Made by a program: the position numbers and the translations under genes. Below are positions 1 through 12,552 of a stretch of 64,000 bases of DNA, piece by piece. Under the pieces are notes generated by a model, which had not been told where the DNA came from, made no database searches, and saw only the letters and a program-made list of their open reading frames with translations. This stretch comes from Loxodes magnus (Eukaryota > Ciliophora > Karyorelictea > Loxodida > Loxodidae). The first letter of the stretch is position 1; each line of letters opens with the position of its first letter. The stretch lies in NCBI GenBank assembly GCA_946699065.1, contig CAMPDV010000386.1, forward strand, positions 124,001 to 188,000, written 5' to 3'.

Positions 1-720
1 AAATTTCTAGATAATAAGCCTTAATATATTAAATTTTTAAAGCTGTAAAGATAAATTTAATCCATAAATCTAGTTATTTTATTTTTTTATTTCAAGCAAC
101 TTCTGATAAGTGCATCATTTTAATTTAATGAATAAATGAGCATCTCCAAATAAATGTAAATTCTAAAATAAAAAAGTTCTTTTAGAAATTATTTTGAATA
201 TTTAATTTAAATAGCTAATTTTTAAGTTAACTAGGAAGATATATCATCGAATGAAAAACATTTGACAATGATAAAAATAACTTAGGGTAATTTATCTGCA
301 TAGCAAAGTATGGCTTATTAATATACTCATTTTATTTATTCAATTTTTTAATTTTTATATTTAAATTATTTTACTTAGAGATATTTCTTAAAAAATCTAA
401 TTTTCCTAAAGCTTTATAATTTTTATGAAAAGCCTGTATTTATATGTGAATAAGCTTCTAAAATTAACCCTTTTAGTATTTATATTTACCTCAACAAATT
501 CTAGCATTTTAATAACCAGAAAAATAGAATATACATTATAATCAAATATTATGCTTTATTCTACTTGTATACTTCAAAAATAACTAAACTAGCCTTAAAA
601 TAGGAAAATAAAAAATCGATAAATTAAAAAAGAACTTCTAAGAAATTATTTCTTAGTAATCGCTTTTAATAGCTTTAAAAATAAAATTATCAACTAAATC
701 ATAATTAAGCCAAATTTATT
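1..720. other. A+T-rich stretch, no supported gene
   Basis: Low-complexity DNA with frequent TAA/TTA words on both strands. All frames are open under the inferred code, so openness is uninformative. I saw no motif, paralog or convincing ATG-to-TGA protein here. Confidence 0.4.
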
Positions 721-819
721 TAATAGGTGCGGAACTTAAAATAAAGTAAAAAGACTGGAAACATAGCTTTCTAAAAAATATCTATTTTTATAAATATGAG
801 AATTAGATACTAGAAATTA

Positions 820-1135
820 GTAAGAAGGAAAAATTAATGAATCTCTTGCATTTTTTAAGGAAAAAGAAATTATTAGAATGAATTTAAACAATATAGCTGG
901 TAAAGTTGTTTGATATTAAAAAAATAAGATGAAGAAGTTATAAAATAACTCCCAGGAAAACAATTTTATTATATGCTACTTATAAAAAAGTAAAGATTTT
1001 CTGGTAAAAGCACGTGCTACAGAATTTAATCGTTTTTATCACCTTTTCATCTAATATATCCATCAAAATTTAGGAGAAATCGAAATCAAGTATTATAAAT
1101 TAAAATTTATGAAAATTCCATTATATTTAAAATTA
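820..1135 (+). CDS. possible coding stretch, unknown protein
   Basis: With TAA/TAG as Gln and TGA as Trp, two plus-strand frames give balanced protein-like sequence rich in Lys, Glu, Asn and Ile. One of them, in the frame of the TGA near 1108, ends with that TGA. I cannot choose between the frames and recognise no family. The stretch faces the minus-strand gene that ends at 1152. It may be a short gene, an exon or a decayed piece, and is listed only because its base composition is more purine-rich than its flanks. Confidence 0.2.
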
Positions 1136-1151
1136 AAATTATTCTTTAATT

Positions 1152-1936
1152 TCATAATAATAATAATAATATACTTAAAGTTATTGAGGTTTTGCATTTC
1201 CTGGAATTTCGACCAGTTCCTGCGAACATTTTTTTAAACGTGGGTGTGTTCCACGACATTTTTTGAAATTGGGAGGTTACCACTATAGACTTCCAAGTGG
1301 TCTTGCGAAGAGTTTTTATTTATAAATCCCTGTTTTGATATCCATAGTTTGTTAAGTTGTCTTCATGTTCTTTTCTGCTCTTATTCGTTTATTCTCTTTC
1401 ATTATCAGTAGTTTCTTAATAAATGATTATTTGATTTGCAATATCAGCACAGTTTATTTCCTCATTTTTATTTCGTTCTTTTTATCGATAATTTCTTTTC
1501 CTGGATTTTATTCTACTTTTGAGTATATTGGTGTCTTTTCTATTTCCATTTTCGTGTCATATTTAAAGTTTTATTGTGACTAAGTTCAGAGTTGTTCTTC
1601 CGTTATCAAATTGCTTTGAATGAGCTGTCTTCTGAGTATTAATAATTCGTTGTTTTAATCCTCTATGCTATTCATTAATTCCCTTATTTTTTCTCCCTAG
1701 TTATAAGCTATTTCTTCATACTTTGAAATTAATTTTTATATTTGATCTAATTAAATTTAAAGTTTTTGATCATCTTCGTTCTTAGGTTATTTTATCTCTA
1801 TAGGTCCTACCATCACTTTACCTTCTGATGACGAACTTGACTCCTCCCGTTGCTACTGTTTGTTCTAAATTTTTTTTGCCGCTTTTCTCTTTAGGTTTTA
1901 AAGTTAATTCTTTGAGAATCGAAGAGATTAATCCAT
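1152..1936 (-). CDS. Lys/Glu/Gln-rich coiled-coil protein ending in a (TTA)n tract
   Basis: The ATG at 1936 opens a hydrophilic protein with a basic N-terminus, a serine run near residues 34-38 and a long Glu/Lys/Gln/Leu stretch that should form a coiled coil. The C-terminal third reads best in a second frame, offset by two bases, which runs through a (TTA)n tract coding for poly-Leu and stops at a TGA immediately after it. The ATG-to-TGA span is 785 nt, so a 17-nt intron or a frameshift is required; I could not place a convincing GT..AG pair. No enzyme motif is visible. The position beside the zinc-knuckle gene and the shared (TTA)n ending suggest an accessory or mobile-element protein. G+C content is higher than in neighbouring intergenic DNA. 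Confidence 0.45.
1154..1172. repeat. (TAA)n/(TTA)n microsatellite
   Basis: Five to six uninterrupted TAA units on the plus strand, lying at the 3' end of the minus-strand gene. Similar tracts occur at about 2479-2500 and 3254-3283. Confidence 0.8.
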
Positions 1937-2478
1937 TTTTTAAGATAATTTTTTAATTTCAATAGAACTGAAGGATAACATGATTGTAGAAGAAGAATTA
2001 GCACCAGCTTTTAGTTTAAAAACAAGAATCACAATTTTAAAATTATATATATTTTTAAATTTCCTATTTATTCTTAAATATCTTAATTTGCTATCAAATT
2101 TACTTTTCATTCAAATAAAATAGCTTTAAGTTTCTGACTAAGCAATTTTTCTAATTTTAATTAAGATACTAAAATTTCTCTTCCTATCCTTTCTATAACA
2201 TTAGTATAAAGCAAAATTAAGAGCTTTATTCATTTAATTTTGATAATTTCATTAAAACTAACTAAAAATGAAAAAATTTACGTAAAAATGAAAATTTATA
2301 TTCCCTATCTTTTGAATAAAAGCAAAATAAACTAAAAATAAAATGAAATAGCTTAGATATTAAGTTTTAAAATAATTTCTAAGCAATATATTTAGTTATA
2401 GCAATTTCCAACTACTTTAAATAAAGCAACCTTACAACATAAAATGAGTAACTTAAATGGAAAGAAATGAATCAAATT

Positions 2479-2500
2479 AATAATAATAATATAATAGTAA
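2479..2500. repeat. (TAA)n/(TTA)n tract 3' of the zinc-knuckle gene
   Basis: A slightly imperfect TAA run on the plus strand. On the minus strand it lies about 15 bases past the TGA of the zinc-knuckle gene, the place where a non-LTR element would carry its simple-repeat tail. Confidence 0.7.
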
Positions 2501-2515
2501 TATATTAACGTGGTG

Positions 2516-3244
2516 TCACCTTTGTTTGGTTTACCACGAATTAGAGTTTATAGATTTTTGCTTAAATCAATAGGTCTCGAAATTGTAATCTTCTGATTTC
2601 GTTCGAAATCCTTATAACTTGCATATTTTCTCCTCTTGCTAATGCTTGTAAGTCAAATCCATATTGTCATCTTTACGTGTTGTCTCAATGCCTCTTAAAT
2701 TTTTGGAGCTTCTAAGAATAGTTAAAATATTTTCTCTTGTAAAGTTTTCTGCTTGGAGAGTAATAGATCTTGAATAAATTTTAGATTCTTTTTTCTGTTA
2801 CTTAAGACTGCTCTTCTTAAATTTATAACATTAATTAACCTTGTGTCTATACTTATAGCAATATCAACAACTCTTTTTTTTTCTTATAGGATAAACTTGA
2901 ATTCAGATTCTCTCCCTCTTTTGATTCCGGATTTGATAGCTAATTGAGCTTGGTGTGTTTCAGCTAACTGATCCTCTGATCAAAATTTTATCTTGAATTT
3001 CATTCGATTTGACCAATCTACCTTTCCACTTTTAGGAAATAGTCTATTATTATTTTCTTTCTTAGGGTTGCTATTCGTTTATCAATTCGCTAATGATTAG
3101 CCTGAGGATTTAAATTATTTATTAAAGGTCTTAAACTTCTATTGCTAACTTCTAATTATCCAACTTTAGCAAATAGAAATCGATATCAAAGTCTTGTTAA
3201 TTATTAGGCTTTGTTGGAGAATTCTATTATTTCTAAGTTGCCAT
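2516..3244 (-). CDS. Gag-like CCHC zinc-knuckle protein
   Basis: ATG to TGA is 729 nt, a single frame of 242 residues with no intron needed. The N-terminal half is Gln/Asn-rich with a short coiled-coil-like segment (residues about 20-60). A basic region leads into a CCHC zinc knuckle: Cys126, Cys129, His134 and Cys139 have exactly the C-x2-C-x4-H-x4-C spacing of retroelement nucleocapsid proteins. The residue after Cys126 is Trp encoded by TGA, so the knuckle exists only under the altered code. The protein ends Trp-Gln-Thr-Lys-Gln-Arg before TGA. A related but damaged copy lies at 22140-22915 and shares the 5' flank, the start codons and the last residues. Role inferred: nucleic-acid binding, probably the Gag/ORF1 protein of a mobile element. 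A cellular zinc-knuckle protein is the alternative. Confidence 0.7.
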
Positions 3245-3253
3245 TTTATATTA

Positions 3254-3283
3254 TATAATAGTATAATAATAATAATAATTAAT
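3254..3283. repeat. (TAA)n/(TTA)n tract just 5' of the zinc-knuckle gene
   Basis: About five TAA units on the plus strand. On the minus strand it directly precedes the ATG at 3244 and follows a sequence resembling the region around the next gene's stop codon (AAAGGTGG against AAAGGTGA), so it may be the tail of another, upstream copy. Confidence 0.7.
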
Positions 3284-3699
3284 TATAGTGCTTCCACCTT
3301 TAAATTTGTTCATCACTGTAAAGTTTTTAGTGAAGTGAATTTTAGCATTTACAGTCTTATTCAGGATCATTTTCTTTAATACATATCTGGAGCCTTTTTG
3401 CTAATAAATTAAGCTTTAAAAGAAGCTTCACATATCTATATTAAATATGGCTTTATAAATTGGACTTTGTTCAATTGCTCAATTACTCAATTGATCATTA
3501 TTCAATTGCTAATACGTATATAAAAAATTTGACATTGATAGAGAAGTGTTAAAATCATCGATAATTGCTAAACTTACTTTATCCTATTATTAAAATAGCT
3601 TCTTTTCTAAATTGTAGATAATTATCGAATCTAAGGAATTTAATAAAAGGTATAATTAAATTAAATATGAAAAGTTTGCTAATATTTATATTAGTAAAA

Positions 3700-4740
3700 A
3701 AATAGAAAAAATCCTTCTACTGTTGAAGACATTGAGCAAAAAGCCTATTTTGAGATATTTATAAACGTTCAATGTGCTAATAAAATGGAATAATTTTGCT
3801 TTTAATATTGATTTTGATAGTTTCTAGACTTTTATTATAAATAAAAACAGATTATTTATTAAAAAAACACAATATTTTCATCCAACCCGCATACTTCAAC
3901 AATATTTAGATAAACCTTAATAAAAAACAAAAAAGCAAAATTTGAAAAAGAAATACTTGAGATAAATAATTCTAAGCTACAAACTAATAAGAACTACAAC
4001 AATAAAGTAAACATAATATGTTTCTTTCACTTCAAAAGTTAATAATCCTAGGTAAGAATAAAAATTTCTTGTAAAATCAGTTTTTCTATAATCTTAGCAA
4101 GCAAAAAAATTAAATAACTAGAACTTCATCAAGAAATCTTTGTTTTCAATAGCGAAAATTTTCAAAAAATCAATCTACGAAATAATTTAAATAGAACAAT
4201 TAAAAAAATGTAGTAATGCTGATACCTCATATAGTATTCTAAAATAATTTAATGATTTTACTTGCTTAAATTTAATAGGAAACTTTGAAGGAATTTTTCT
4301 TAAATCTTGTAAAATTGTGAAAATCTAAACTCTTAATATATATAGCAGTTTCTAAAAGTAGAAAATTTGATATAATTTAAAGCTGTAATGGAAAAAATGT
4401 TGAATACTAAGCTTTATATTAGATAAAAGAAAAGTATACTGAAAGTATTCTAAGCCTTTGTCCTCAATTTAAAATCTTGAAAATAAAATTTTCAAGTAGC
4501 GTAAGTCATTAATTTTCCAAGAAGTTATCCTATTCCAAAGCCAGACTTAAAAACTTCTTTTGCCTATGTAAGTAATTATAAATATCAAAGAGATAATTTT
4601 TGCAAAGTTCATAGATTTAAAATTTAAAACTTTAGAGTTTAAATTATGTAAAATTGACGACCAAGTTGTTTATTTAATAAGTAAGTGTTAGAATTTATAA
4701 AGTCATAACTTGTGTAGTTGTAAGGATAAATTATTGTTGG
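3700..4740 (+). CDS. possible leucine-rich-repeat (F-box/AMN1-like) gene, borders unresolved
   Basis: Parts of the plus strand read as repeated Leu/Ile-Cys segments, clearest near 4610-4700, where a pattern of Leu-x-Phe-Lys-Leu-Cys-Lys-Ile followed by a Leu-Cys-Ser-Cys turn resembles cysteine-containing leucine-rich repeats. The frame changes at least once, so short introns or damage are needed. No in-frame TGA was found before the small opposite-strand ORF at 4756-4965. A second stretch at about 23030-23330 is similar in DNA and in protein (shared Leu-Asn-Arg-Thr-Ile then Cys-Trp), which supports a real family. Borders are approximate, and the call could be a pseudogene. Confidence 0.3.
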
Positions 4741-4755
4741 CATTAAGTATACTTT

Positions 4756-4965
4756 TCATGGCCTTTTAACTAGATCTAACTGTCTATTTTTAATCAAAGT
4801 TGGCCTCCTCGATTATTCTTTTTGGGTGGGCTACTACTACTTCTTCATCTAACCAAAGACTCTTCTGTCTCCAATTTATTTAGACTCTATTGGTTATTAT
4901 TCAAACTTTGCTAGTCTTTTTAGTTCTTTAATTTTAAGTCTTTAATACTATACAGCACTATACAT
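4756..4965 (-). CDS. small basic protein, unknown
   Basis: ATG to TGA is 210 nt (69 residues) in one frame. The product is Lys/Arg/Gln-rich with no membrane segment. A second frame over the same bases also reads well, which lowers confidence. It has no recognised family and lies tail-to-tail with the possible leucine-rich-repeat gene. Composition on this strand is clearly purine-rich, unlike the flanks, which is the main reason to call it. Confidence 0.35.
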
Positions 4966-4989
4966 GTGTTGGAAAAAATAAATATTATC

Positions 4990-7190
4990 ATCTCTTATAC
5001 CCTAGAAAACAATAATAAGAATCTTAAGCATTTGTAAAGTGCTTTATAACTCTATTTCTTGATTTAAATTTTATACTAAATCTATAAAATTTATATATAA
5101 GCTTCTTATCACAAGATGTTTATATAATCTTATTAAATATTAGTATTTATAATAAAGTATAATGATTAATATCTTATTAAATTTAATAAATATTAGTGTC
5201 TAAACCATTAATAATTACTTTAAGCTATTTTCAAATTAATAAAATAAAGATTAATAGCTTTTACTTTCTAATAAATCAATTGTCTAATATTTTAATTTTG
5301 GCTTTAAAAATTAAAAAAAGGTCCATGATTAGATTTTTTATTTATTATCCTTATCTTAATTTGCTTATTTAGTATATATCTTAGAAAGTAATATAAATTA
5401 TAATGTTTAAAAAATAAAGTTCTAATAGTTTGAAACTATGAATTATTATATAAATATATCTCACAATTAGCTATTAATTAAAATTAAGTTTATTCTCTTA
5501 AATAAATTTAATCTAAACTAAATTATTTTATTTTAGTTTCCTATCATTTAATATCTTTTATCCTAAGCTTTCTTATATAATACTTATTAAGTAAATTAAA
5601 AAACCTCATAAACAATCTTAATTTTCTTAATATCGTTAAACTTTAATTAATGTTTAAGCTATAAAGCACATAAATCAGATATAGCAATCTATTTAATTAG
5701 CTTTATTAATTAATCTGTTTCTGTTTATTATTTATAAAAGAGTGATAAATTTACAATAATCACTTTTTTTTATTTAATTAATAAGTTATGCTTATACATA
5801 GTAATGATAATAGCCTGAATTCTATATTAACAACATTTAAATAGCTCTATTAGATATAGTAGCTAGTATATTAATAAGAAATATTGTTGTAAAGGAGTAA
5901 ATATTATAAAACTATATAAGTATAGTTGGTATTATCCTACTAATACTTATATTAGCATCTAAATGTAATACACTATTATAATTAGCAAGTTAGTAAAAAT
6001 AAAGAGTTTCTTTTAATAATGATAGTTTATCTCTTTTATATGGTATATTAGCTTTTATAACTAAACTCTATCATATTACTAGGTGTATTAAAGTATTATT
6101 ACATATGAAGTTATTCTAGGCTAATTATATTTTAAATCTATTCTTATCAATTAAAACTTATATGACTCTTAAATCATAAATAGTAAACCTTTAACTATTT
6201 AGTGTTCTTTGAAGTATAAATTAAATATACTAACTAAAGCTAAGAGATAATCATTTATTAAATTAGCAATCCCTTTAATTTATAATATTTAAGATTAACA
6301 ATATTTAAATACCTTAATAGCGCAAATTAGTTAAATCTAACTATATTGATAATAAAAAGCCCTTTGTTACTAATATTCAATCTATTTTTCAGAGATTTAG
6401 TTTCTAAAATATTCTAATGTATATAAATTCTTAATGGTCAAGTTGTATGTAATAAATTGATAAGCAATAAGTTAAAATTTTAATATTTATTACTAATTTT
6501 CTAAGTAAACAGTAGAATTAAAGTGTTTGATATATTAGAGTTATGTATGAAAGATAAAGATTATTTTAGTTAATAACAAATAGTAAATATTTCCTTTAAT
6601 CTTTAATTATAATCTAACACATTTTATAATTGGACTGTTTAAACAATTATACGTTATCTAAGATAATAACTCTTTTTGTAAGTTTTGAAATCATCTATCT
6701 TTATATATTATTTATCAAATAAACCCAATAAAGATTAATAGATAAATAAAGATATGACGGAAAACATTAAACACTTAATAATTCTATTCAATTTCTTTTC
6801 TTTTGGTAGTTAAGACAGCAAAGAGTGTATATTAACATGCTTCAGATAATAAAACTTTAGATTAATATTCCAAATAAAAAGAGTTCATATATTATGAGCT
6901 TAGTTAGTTTCTATCTAAATTATCTTCAGAATCATCGTCATAAATATCTCAAAGAGTTAATATAAACTGGATGATTCTATAAATAAAAGTGTTTTTTATA
7001 GATATTATAAAATTAAATCTAAACTAATTTTTTCTTATAGCAGTTCATAAACTTAAAAGGCTTTCTATTATTTTAAGCACTAATATAAGATATTTTCCTG
7101 AATTAATAAGGACATTTTTTTAATTATATACTCTTTTATACACTTGCAATAGATAAATTAAATCAGCTAAAGTGTTTATAATTTCTTATC
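4990..7190. other. A+T-rich stretch, no supported gene
   Basis: Dense TAA/TTA/ATT words, no conserved motif, no G+C-richer island. I see nothing I can support before the tRNA gene. Confidence 0.4.
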
Positions 7191-7195
7191 TTACA

Positions 7196-7274
7196 GACAG
7201 CGTGGCCGAGTCGTCTAAGGCGCTAGCTTTAGGCGCTAGTCTTTCGGGGCGTGGGTTCAAATCCCACCGCTGTC
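7196..7274 (+). tRNA. tRNA-Leu (anticodon UAG)
   Basis: A complete cloverleaf of 79 nt without encoded CCA. The seven-base acceptor strands GACAGCG and CGCTGTC pair perfectly. The anticodon stem CTAGC/GCTAG carries the loop TTTAGGC, giving anticodon TAG at 7230-7232, which reads CUA leucine codons. A long variable arm (11 nt) is typical of Leu and Ser tRNAs. The T arm GTGGG-TTCAAAT-CCCAC is perfect, and the internal B box is GGTTCAAATCC at 7254-7264. No intron. It reads a standard leucine codon, so it is not the suppressor tRNA needed for the recoded stops. Confidence 0.96.
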
Positions 7275-7275
7275 A

Positions 7276-7281
7276 TTTTTT
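7276..7281 (+). terminator. RNA polymerase III terminator
   Basis: A run of six T one base after the end of the tRNA-Leu gene, the usual Pol III stop signal. Confidence 0.85.
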
Positions 7282-7289
7282 ATGTTTAT

Positions 7290-8490
7290 GTGTTTTAATT
7301 TTAAAAAATATAGAAAATTTAAAAAAAAGGATGTTAAATCATATTGTTTAACTAGTTGCAATATTTGATTACAAAGTAAATTTGGAAAGGTAGAAAATGG
7401 ATTGAGTTTTTTAATATAGATTATATATTAATTAAAGTAGATTCTAAACATTGTATTTTTGCAGCTTTAGAATTTTCTCTATATGCTTTTTGTCAAATAT
7501 TTTAGATGAATACTATTGCATTTTATTTCCTTTACCTCCATACAATCTCACATCTAATTTTGGATTAAACAAGATTGATCTTAAATAATTTATTATTTTA
7601 TATCGGCTTAATTTTTTTGAAAGCTTTGAATATCTTGTTCATACATTTTCTTCATATTCCAAGTTATTTTTTACTTATTTGTAATGATATTGAAGCATTA
7701 TATAACTTTGTAAATTTTGAGAGAATCTATTATTATTTATAAAGTGATCTACCAATGTCTAAATCACTTTATTTTACTATATCTTACTAAATCTAAATAT
7801 ATCTAGATATGTCTTATTGAGTTTTAATTCTAAATCTTTTTTATTTTAGATCTAACTTTTTAATTCTATTTAAGGTGCAAAATAGCAAAAATAATCAAAA
7901 GAATAATAAAAATTAAGGTAATCTAAATAACTCTACTATTAGTAATTTTAGTCCTTTATTATCATTTTCTATTACTATTCCTTTAAAACTCTATAAACAG
8001 CAAAAATTTTAGAAACTTTTCAAATGACAAGAAAGAAATAAGTTATGCATTTATTTATCTAGAAAGCTGCTTACTCAAAGTATTAACTATTTAGTTTCCT
8101 TATGAAGTTTAAAAATAATAAAAAACTTAAAATAATTAAAATATAAGCATAATATCTAGCTGAATACCTAAATAAAAAAAAAAAGAAACTTAAACTATTT
8201 ATCTAAAAATACATCTTAACTATATAATCAATACCTCTTTGTATATTTACCCTTTATTCTTATTAAATTTGCTTTATTAATACATTTCATAAAACTAAGA
8301 ATTTAACGACTCAAGCATGACAAAAATACTCAAATAAAGTTTAATTTATATTCTTTAGATAATAATTATTGCTTAGATAGGTCTTTCATTTAATAAATAT
8401 AAGTAATAAGATTTTAGGTTTTACTTATAAAAATATTTTAAAAGATGTTTATTTTAGCGTGAAATATCTTAATTATAAGAAAAATTATTT
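7290..8490. other. A+T-rich stretch, no supported gene
   Basis: Lies between the tRNA and the TGA of receptor A. It contains many short T and A runs. No motif or paralogous protein was found. The part next to 8491 should hold the 3' UTR of the minus-strand receptor gene. Confidence 0.45.
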
Positions 8491-11400
8491 TCAGATCTCT
8501 TCGTCTAAGTTTTCTATAAAGATAACCTTTTTATTATTTAATGATTTATTATCTTTATCCTAACCAGGTTGAAACTCCATCTGCATAAAGCTTTATTACA
8601 TTACTTATTTCTATCTTTCTGCACTTAAGTTCTATTAAGTTTGATTTTCATTTACTGAACTTTAATCTAATATATTTATAAATTTTTGAGCTATTTTCTT
8701 TTCACTAGAAAGCTCTATAATTTGCATGCTTTAGTTCAAGTTTGAATTATTTAAATTATTAGTAATTTCCATTGTATAACCACTTTCTGCCTTGAAGTTA
8801 TCTTTTGCTTTTACTTTTTCGATTTCTATATCCTAGAGGAATTTTGCCCATTCTTCATTATCAATTTCACTTTAAACATCTAAATTTTTTATTTGCATTA
8901 GACTTTATTTTCTTACTTAAAGAAGTGTCGACTTTAACTTTTCTTGCTAGGCAGTTTCTGATTCTTCTACATTTTAATAAAGATTCTATCTCATTAAACT
9001 AACTCTTCTCTACTAAATTTTAATATTTTCTATCAGCAAAGAAACATTTGCCCAAGGTCTAAAAGCAAATCTGAAAAGTCTTATCAAATCAGGTTTTAGT
9101 TACTTCAAGAGATTGGGAAAGCGCTTCTAATAGATGATTCCTACAACAAGGATGATTGCTGAGCCTATTGAGTAAATAGCAAATATATAAATATGAGAGT
9201 TACCCAAAACTTTAATAATTGAATTGATTAATGAGGTATAAAATATCATTATTAAAGAAACAAGCATTAAAATATTTATCTTCATAAAAGTGATAGGCTT
9301 TACTTTGTAAATTCAAAAGGCAAATATTATTATTAAGAAGGAGTAAATGAAACTATGCTAGATTTCGTATTTTTCCTTTGTTAGTTTATTTAATAAAACT
9401 AACAAAATCTCGAATTAAGTCTTTATAATTATAAACTTAGATTGATATTTAATGTGCAACTACTCATGTAATTCTTATCAGTGTGGTTAGCAAAGAATGG
9501 TCATTGGTAAATAAAGTCCCAAAACGAAACAAGAAAAAACAAAAGCAATAATGTGGACCTGCGAGAAGCAGCTCGCTGAGCAATCTGACATCAGTAAACT
9601 TTCACTTCAATCGAGTTAAAAGTCAAGGTTTTCATCTCTTCCATAAAGGCACTAGAAAGGTTCTAATAAAACATAAAAGACTGGTAAAAACGTGATTTCA
9701 GTCAGAATTAGAGAAAAATTAAAAGATAAATTTCCTATTTTTCTCATAAAGAAAAATTTATTTTCGAAGATAATTTCAAACCTAAAGAAAAAAGCCAAAA
9801 TAAAAATGATGGTAACAAAAGCAATTATCACACTTAAATAAAATATCGATCAAAACACCTCAATTGGAAAATTAAAGCCAATTATATCTAGTACAAAGAC
9901 TCGTATTAAAAAATCTACCTCTTTGTTGAATAAATCTGAAAGATCTGGTCCAACAGCTAAAATTTATAGCAAGTTTATGATTAATAAAAAGGTAAATAAT
10001 TAATCTTCATTTGAAAGTCAAACTTCTTTAACTAAATTTAGATGTTTTCTTTTCTGTCAAATTCTATATCCAGCAATTGTAATAATAAGAGTATAAATTA
10101 GAATTATTAACATTCCGATCAAGTTTAATTGATATCCTTTTTTGAATTCTTTTACTTTTCGTTCAGAAAAATCGCAGTTTTCATTATAAATAGGAAACAC
10201 ATCTGAAGGAGTCTGAGTTGTATTATCATTTCAAAGTGGTGAAGTCGTTAGGAAAGTCCAAACAATAGCACATGTTGGACAGTATTCAAGATATGGTAGT
10301 AACTATAAGTTTCATTCTGAATCATATACATTGTTAATGAAATAAAAATTTAAATCTCCTCTAAAAGTGTTACTCTATTAAAACTTTACGTTTCCACTAC
10401 ATCCTACAAATTTATTAAGTCTCATGCTTCGAGCTAAACTTTGAGGGTTTGAATAATCTTAGCCTTAATTGATGCAATTTGAAATTCCATGAGCTATTAT
10501 AAGAGTTTCTTCTACGTAGTAACATGATGAAATTTGAATGTCCAAGCAATTAGTTTGTATTTCTTTTATCTTTTATCCTTCCTCTCCAATGTATTCTATT
10601 GGTGTTATAGTAATTGATCCTTGCAAAAGTCTTTTTATCTTCTATAATTGTTTAGGGTCATCAGCTGAATTTTCAACTACGTTAGCCGTATATAAAATAA
10701 TAAAATTAGTATCACCTGTCTCTCATCCAATTTTCATTAATTGGGTGCTAACTTATTTAATTACATTTATAGCAGGAAAAGCTAGAATTATTTTTATTTC
10801 CCGTTGCATTATTTATCAAGCTAACTTATCGTAATTATCTTAATCGTATGTAAGAGCATTAGTGGTAAAAGTAGTTTCATTGGTATTAAGGATGTTTTTA
10901 TTGTTTTATTAGGCTCATTATTTGATTTAGTTATGAACTTTCAAGTTAGAAGGTTCTATTTCTTCGAAAAATAATCCAAAGCTATTTCATTTATTTTTCT
11001 AAGTGTATTTAATGTACATATCTCCAAAGAACTTCCAAGAGATATAATTATTAAAAGCATTTGAGTGCTCTTAAATGTTCTGCAGTTCATCTTCTCTACT
11101 AATATATGTATATGGAATTATCACATTCATTGCTTATAACACATAATAAGCCGGCAGTCAACTTGATATCACTAAGCTTCCTAAATGGGCAACTCCTATT
11201 TAGAAGTAGTTTTCTATAAATACCTATAAAGTATAACTAATATTGTATCTCAATCCTCCATAAGAAAGAGGTTAAGCTCTTATCAGATAGTTACTGAGCA
11301 GGCTTTTATCTTTATTTATATAATCAATGAAGCAAGGAATATGAAGAGGAGGAATTGTAATCACCATATAAGATTCTTGGCCATATGGCTCTTTATCATT

Positions 11401-12552
11401 AGTAGAGTAAGACATTTAAATCGTAAGTTAATCAGGCGGAGGGATGGAGCTAGGGCCAGGATATATAATTGATGATTTTTGAGCAATATTATTGTTAACT
11501 ATTTAATAAACCTCTATAAGCTCTTTGTTCTATATATTATAAACTGAAAACTCTGCTATAATCTGTCTATTTTGATTAAAGAATAAGCTTTGATATATTT
11601 TGAAAAACTCAGGATAAGTTTTGTCCAAGTTGAAATCTCTAAATTAATTGATATAATCTATGAATTTTAAGGTTCTTAAAGCATAATATGCAGTTAGTTC
11701 CAAATAGTTTCCTGGAATAAATTCTTTTGGTGTTAAAGCGATCATTCCGTTATCTAGAATGCTTAAATGAATCTTGGAATTTTCTTAAACCAACTAAGTT
11801 ATTTCAGCTTTTATTAAGTTTGATGATTCTAAGCCTATTACCCATGCATACTAACTTCCCGCCATTTAGTAAAATGTTGCTAGGTTTAAAATAAAGGCCT
11901 ATCAGCAAACATCCGCTTGCATTAAGATAGTGGAAGATCCATAAATTCTGATAGCTTTAGGAACTTCATTGAACAGCCTATTTTGGATTTAAGTATTTTG
12001 ACATTGCTTTTAATTAAAGCCATAATAAGAATTTAGTGGAATATTAACTGAAGTACTTATTCTTATTCTACTAAGATCAAAATATTCGCTTGGTTTATAA
12101 AACCTCTTCTCCTACTAGCTTAAGTAAGATATTTTTGTAAGATTTAAAAAGTGAAATAGAGTTTGCAGAGCCATTCCTTCTTACTGATAGCTTGGCAGTA
12201 TTTAGTAAGCATTTTGGATTTAAATTGATTTATCGCTTCTATAGGCAATAAAGCAAAGGCATAGCTTACTTAACTAACTAATTCTTTGTGTGTAAAAGTG
12301 ATTGAAGCTAATATCAAGAATGATTTAAATGTCTAAAACTCTTATTTTAGTTTCAATTTCGTTAAGTTAAAAGTCTTAATTCTCTAAGTATAAAGGAATG
12401 GGTTAAAAGTTAGTTTATTCAAACTTACTCGAGTAAATTTGGTAGGTTAAAACATCTGAAATGTAAGGAATTGTATGTGGAGAACTTACTATGAGTACAT
12501 TCAGGGATTCAGTTTTAAAAAATACAGCGAGGAGTATAATAAAATTCAGCAT
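8491..12552 (-). CDS. receptor A: class-C-receptor-like protein with PBP1-type ligand domain
   Basis: ATG to TGA is 4062 nt, 1353 residues in a single frame. A hydrophobic signal sequence (about residues 1-18) precedes a large extracellular region to about 800 that aligns throughout with receptor C and, in its second half, with receptor B, where the periplasmic-binding-protein/ANF-receptor features are clearest. A cysteine-rich end (Tyr-Cys-Pro-Thr-Cys) leads into about seven or eight hydrophobic segments between residues 807 and 1147, with a long Cys-containing loop in the middle. The cytosolic tail (1148-1353) is Gln/Glu/Asn-rich and ends Asp-Glu-Glu-Ile before TGA. Several Trp codons are TGA; I saw none in the tail just before the stop. 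Topology resembles class C GPCRs such as GABA-B or mGlu receptors; ligand and G-protein coupling are unknown. Confidence 0.85.
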
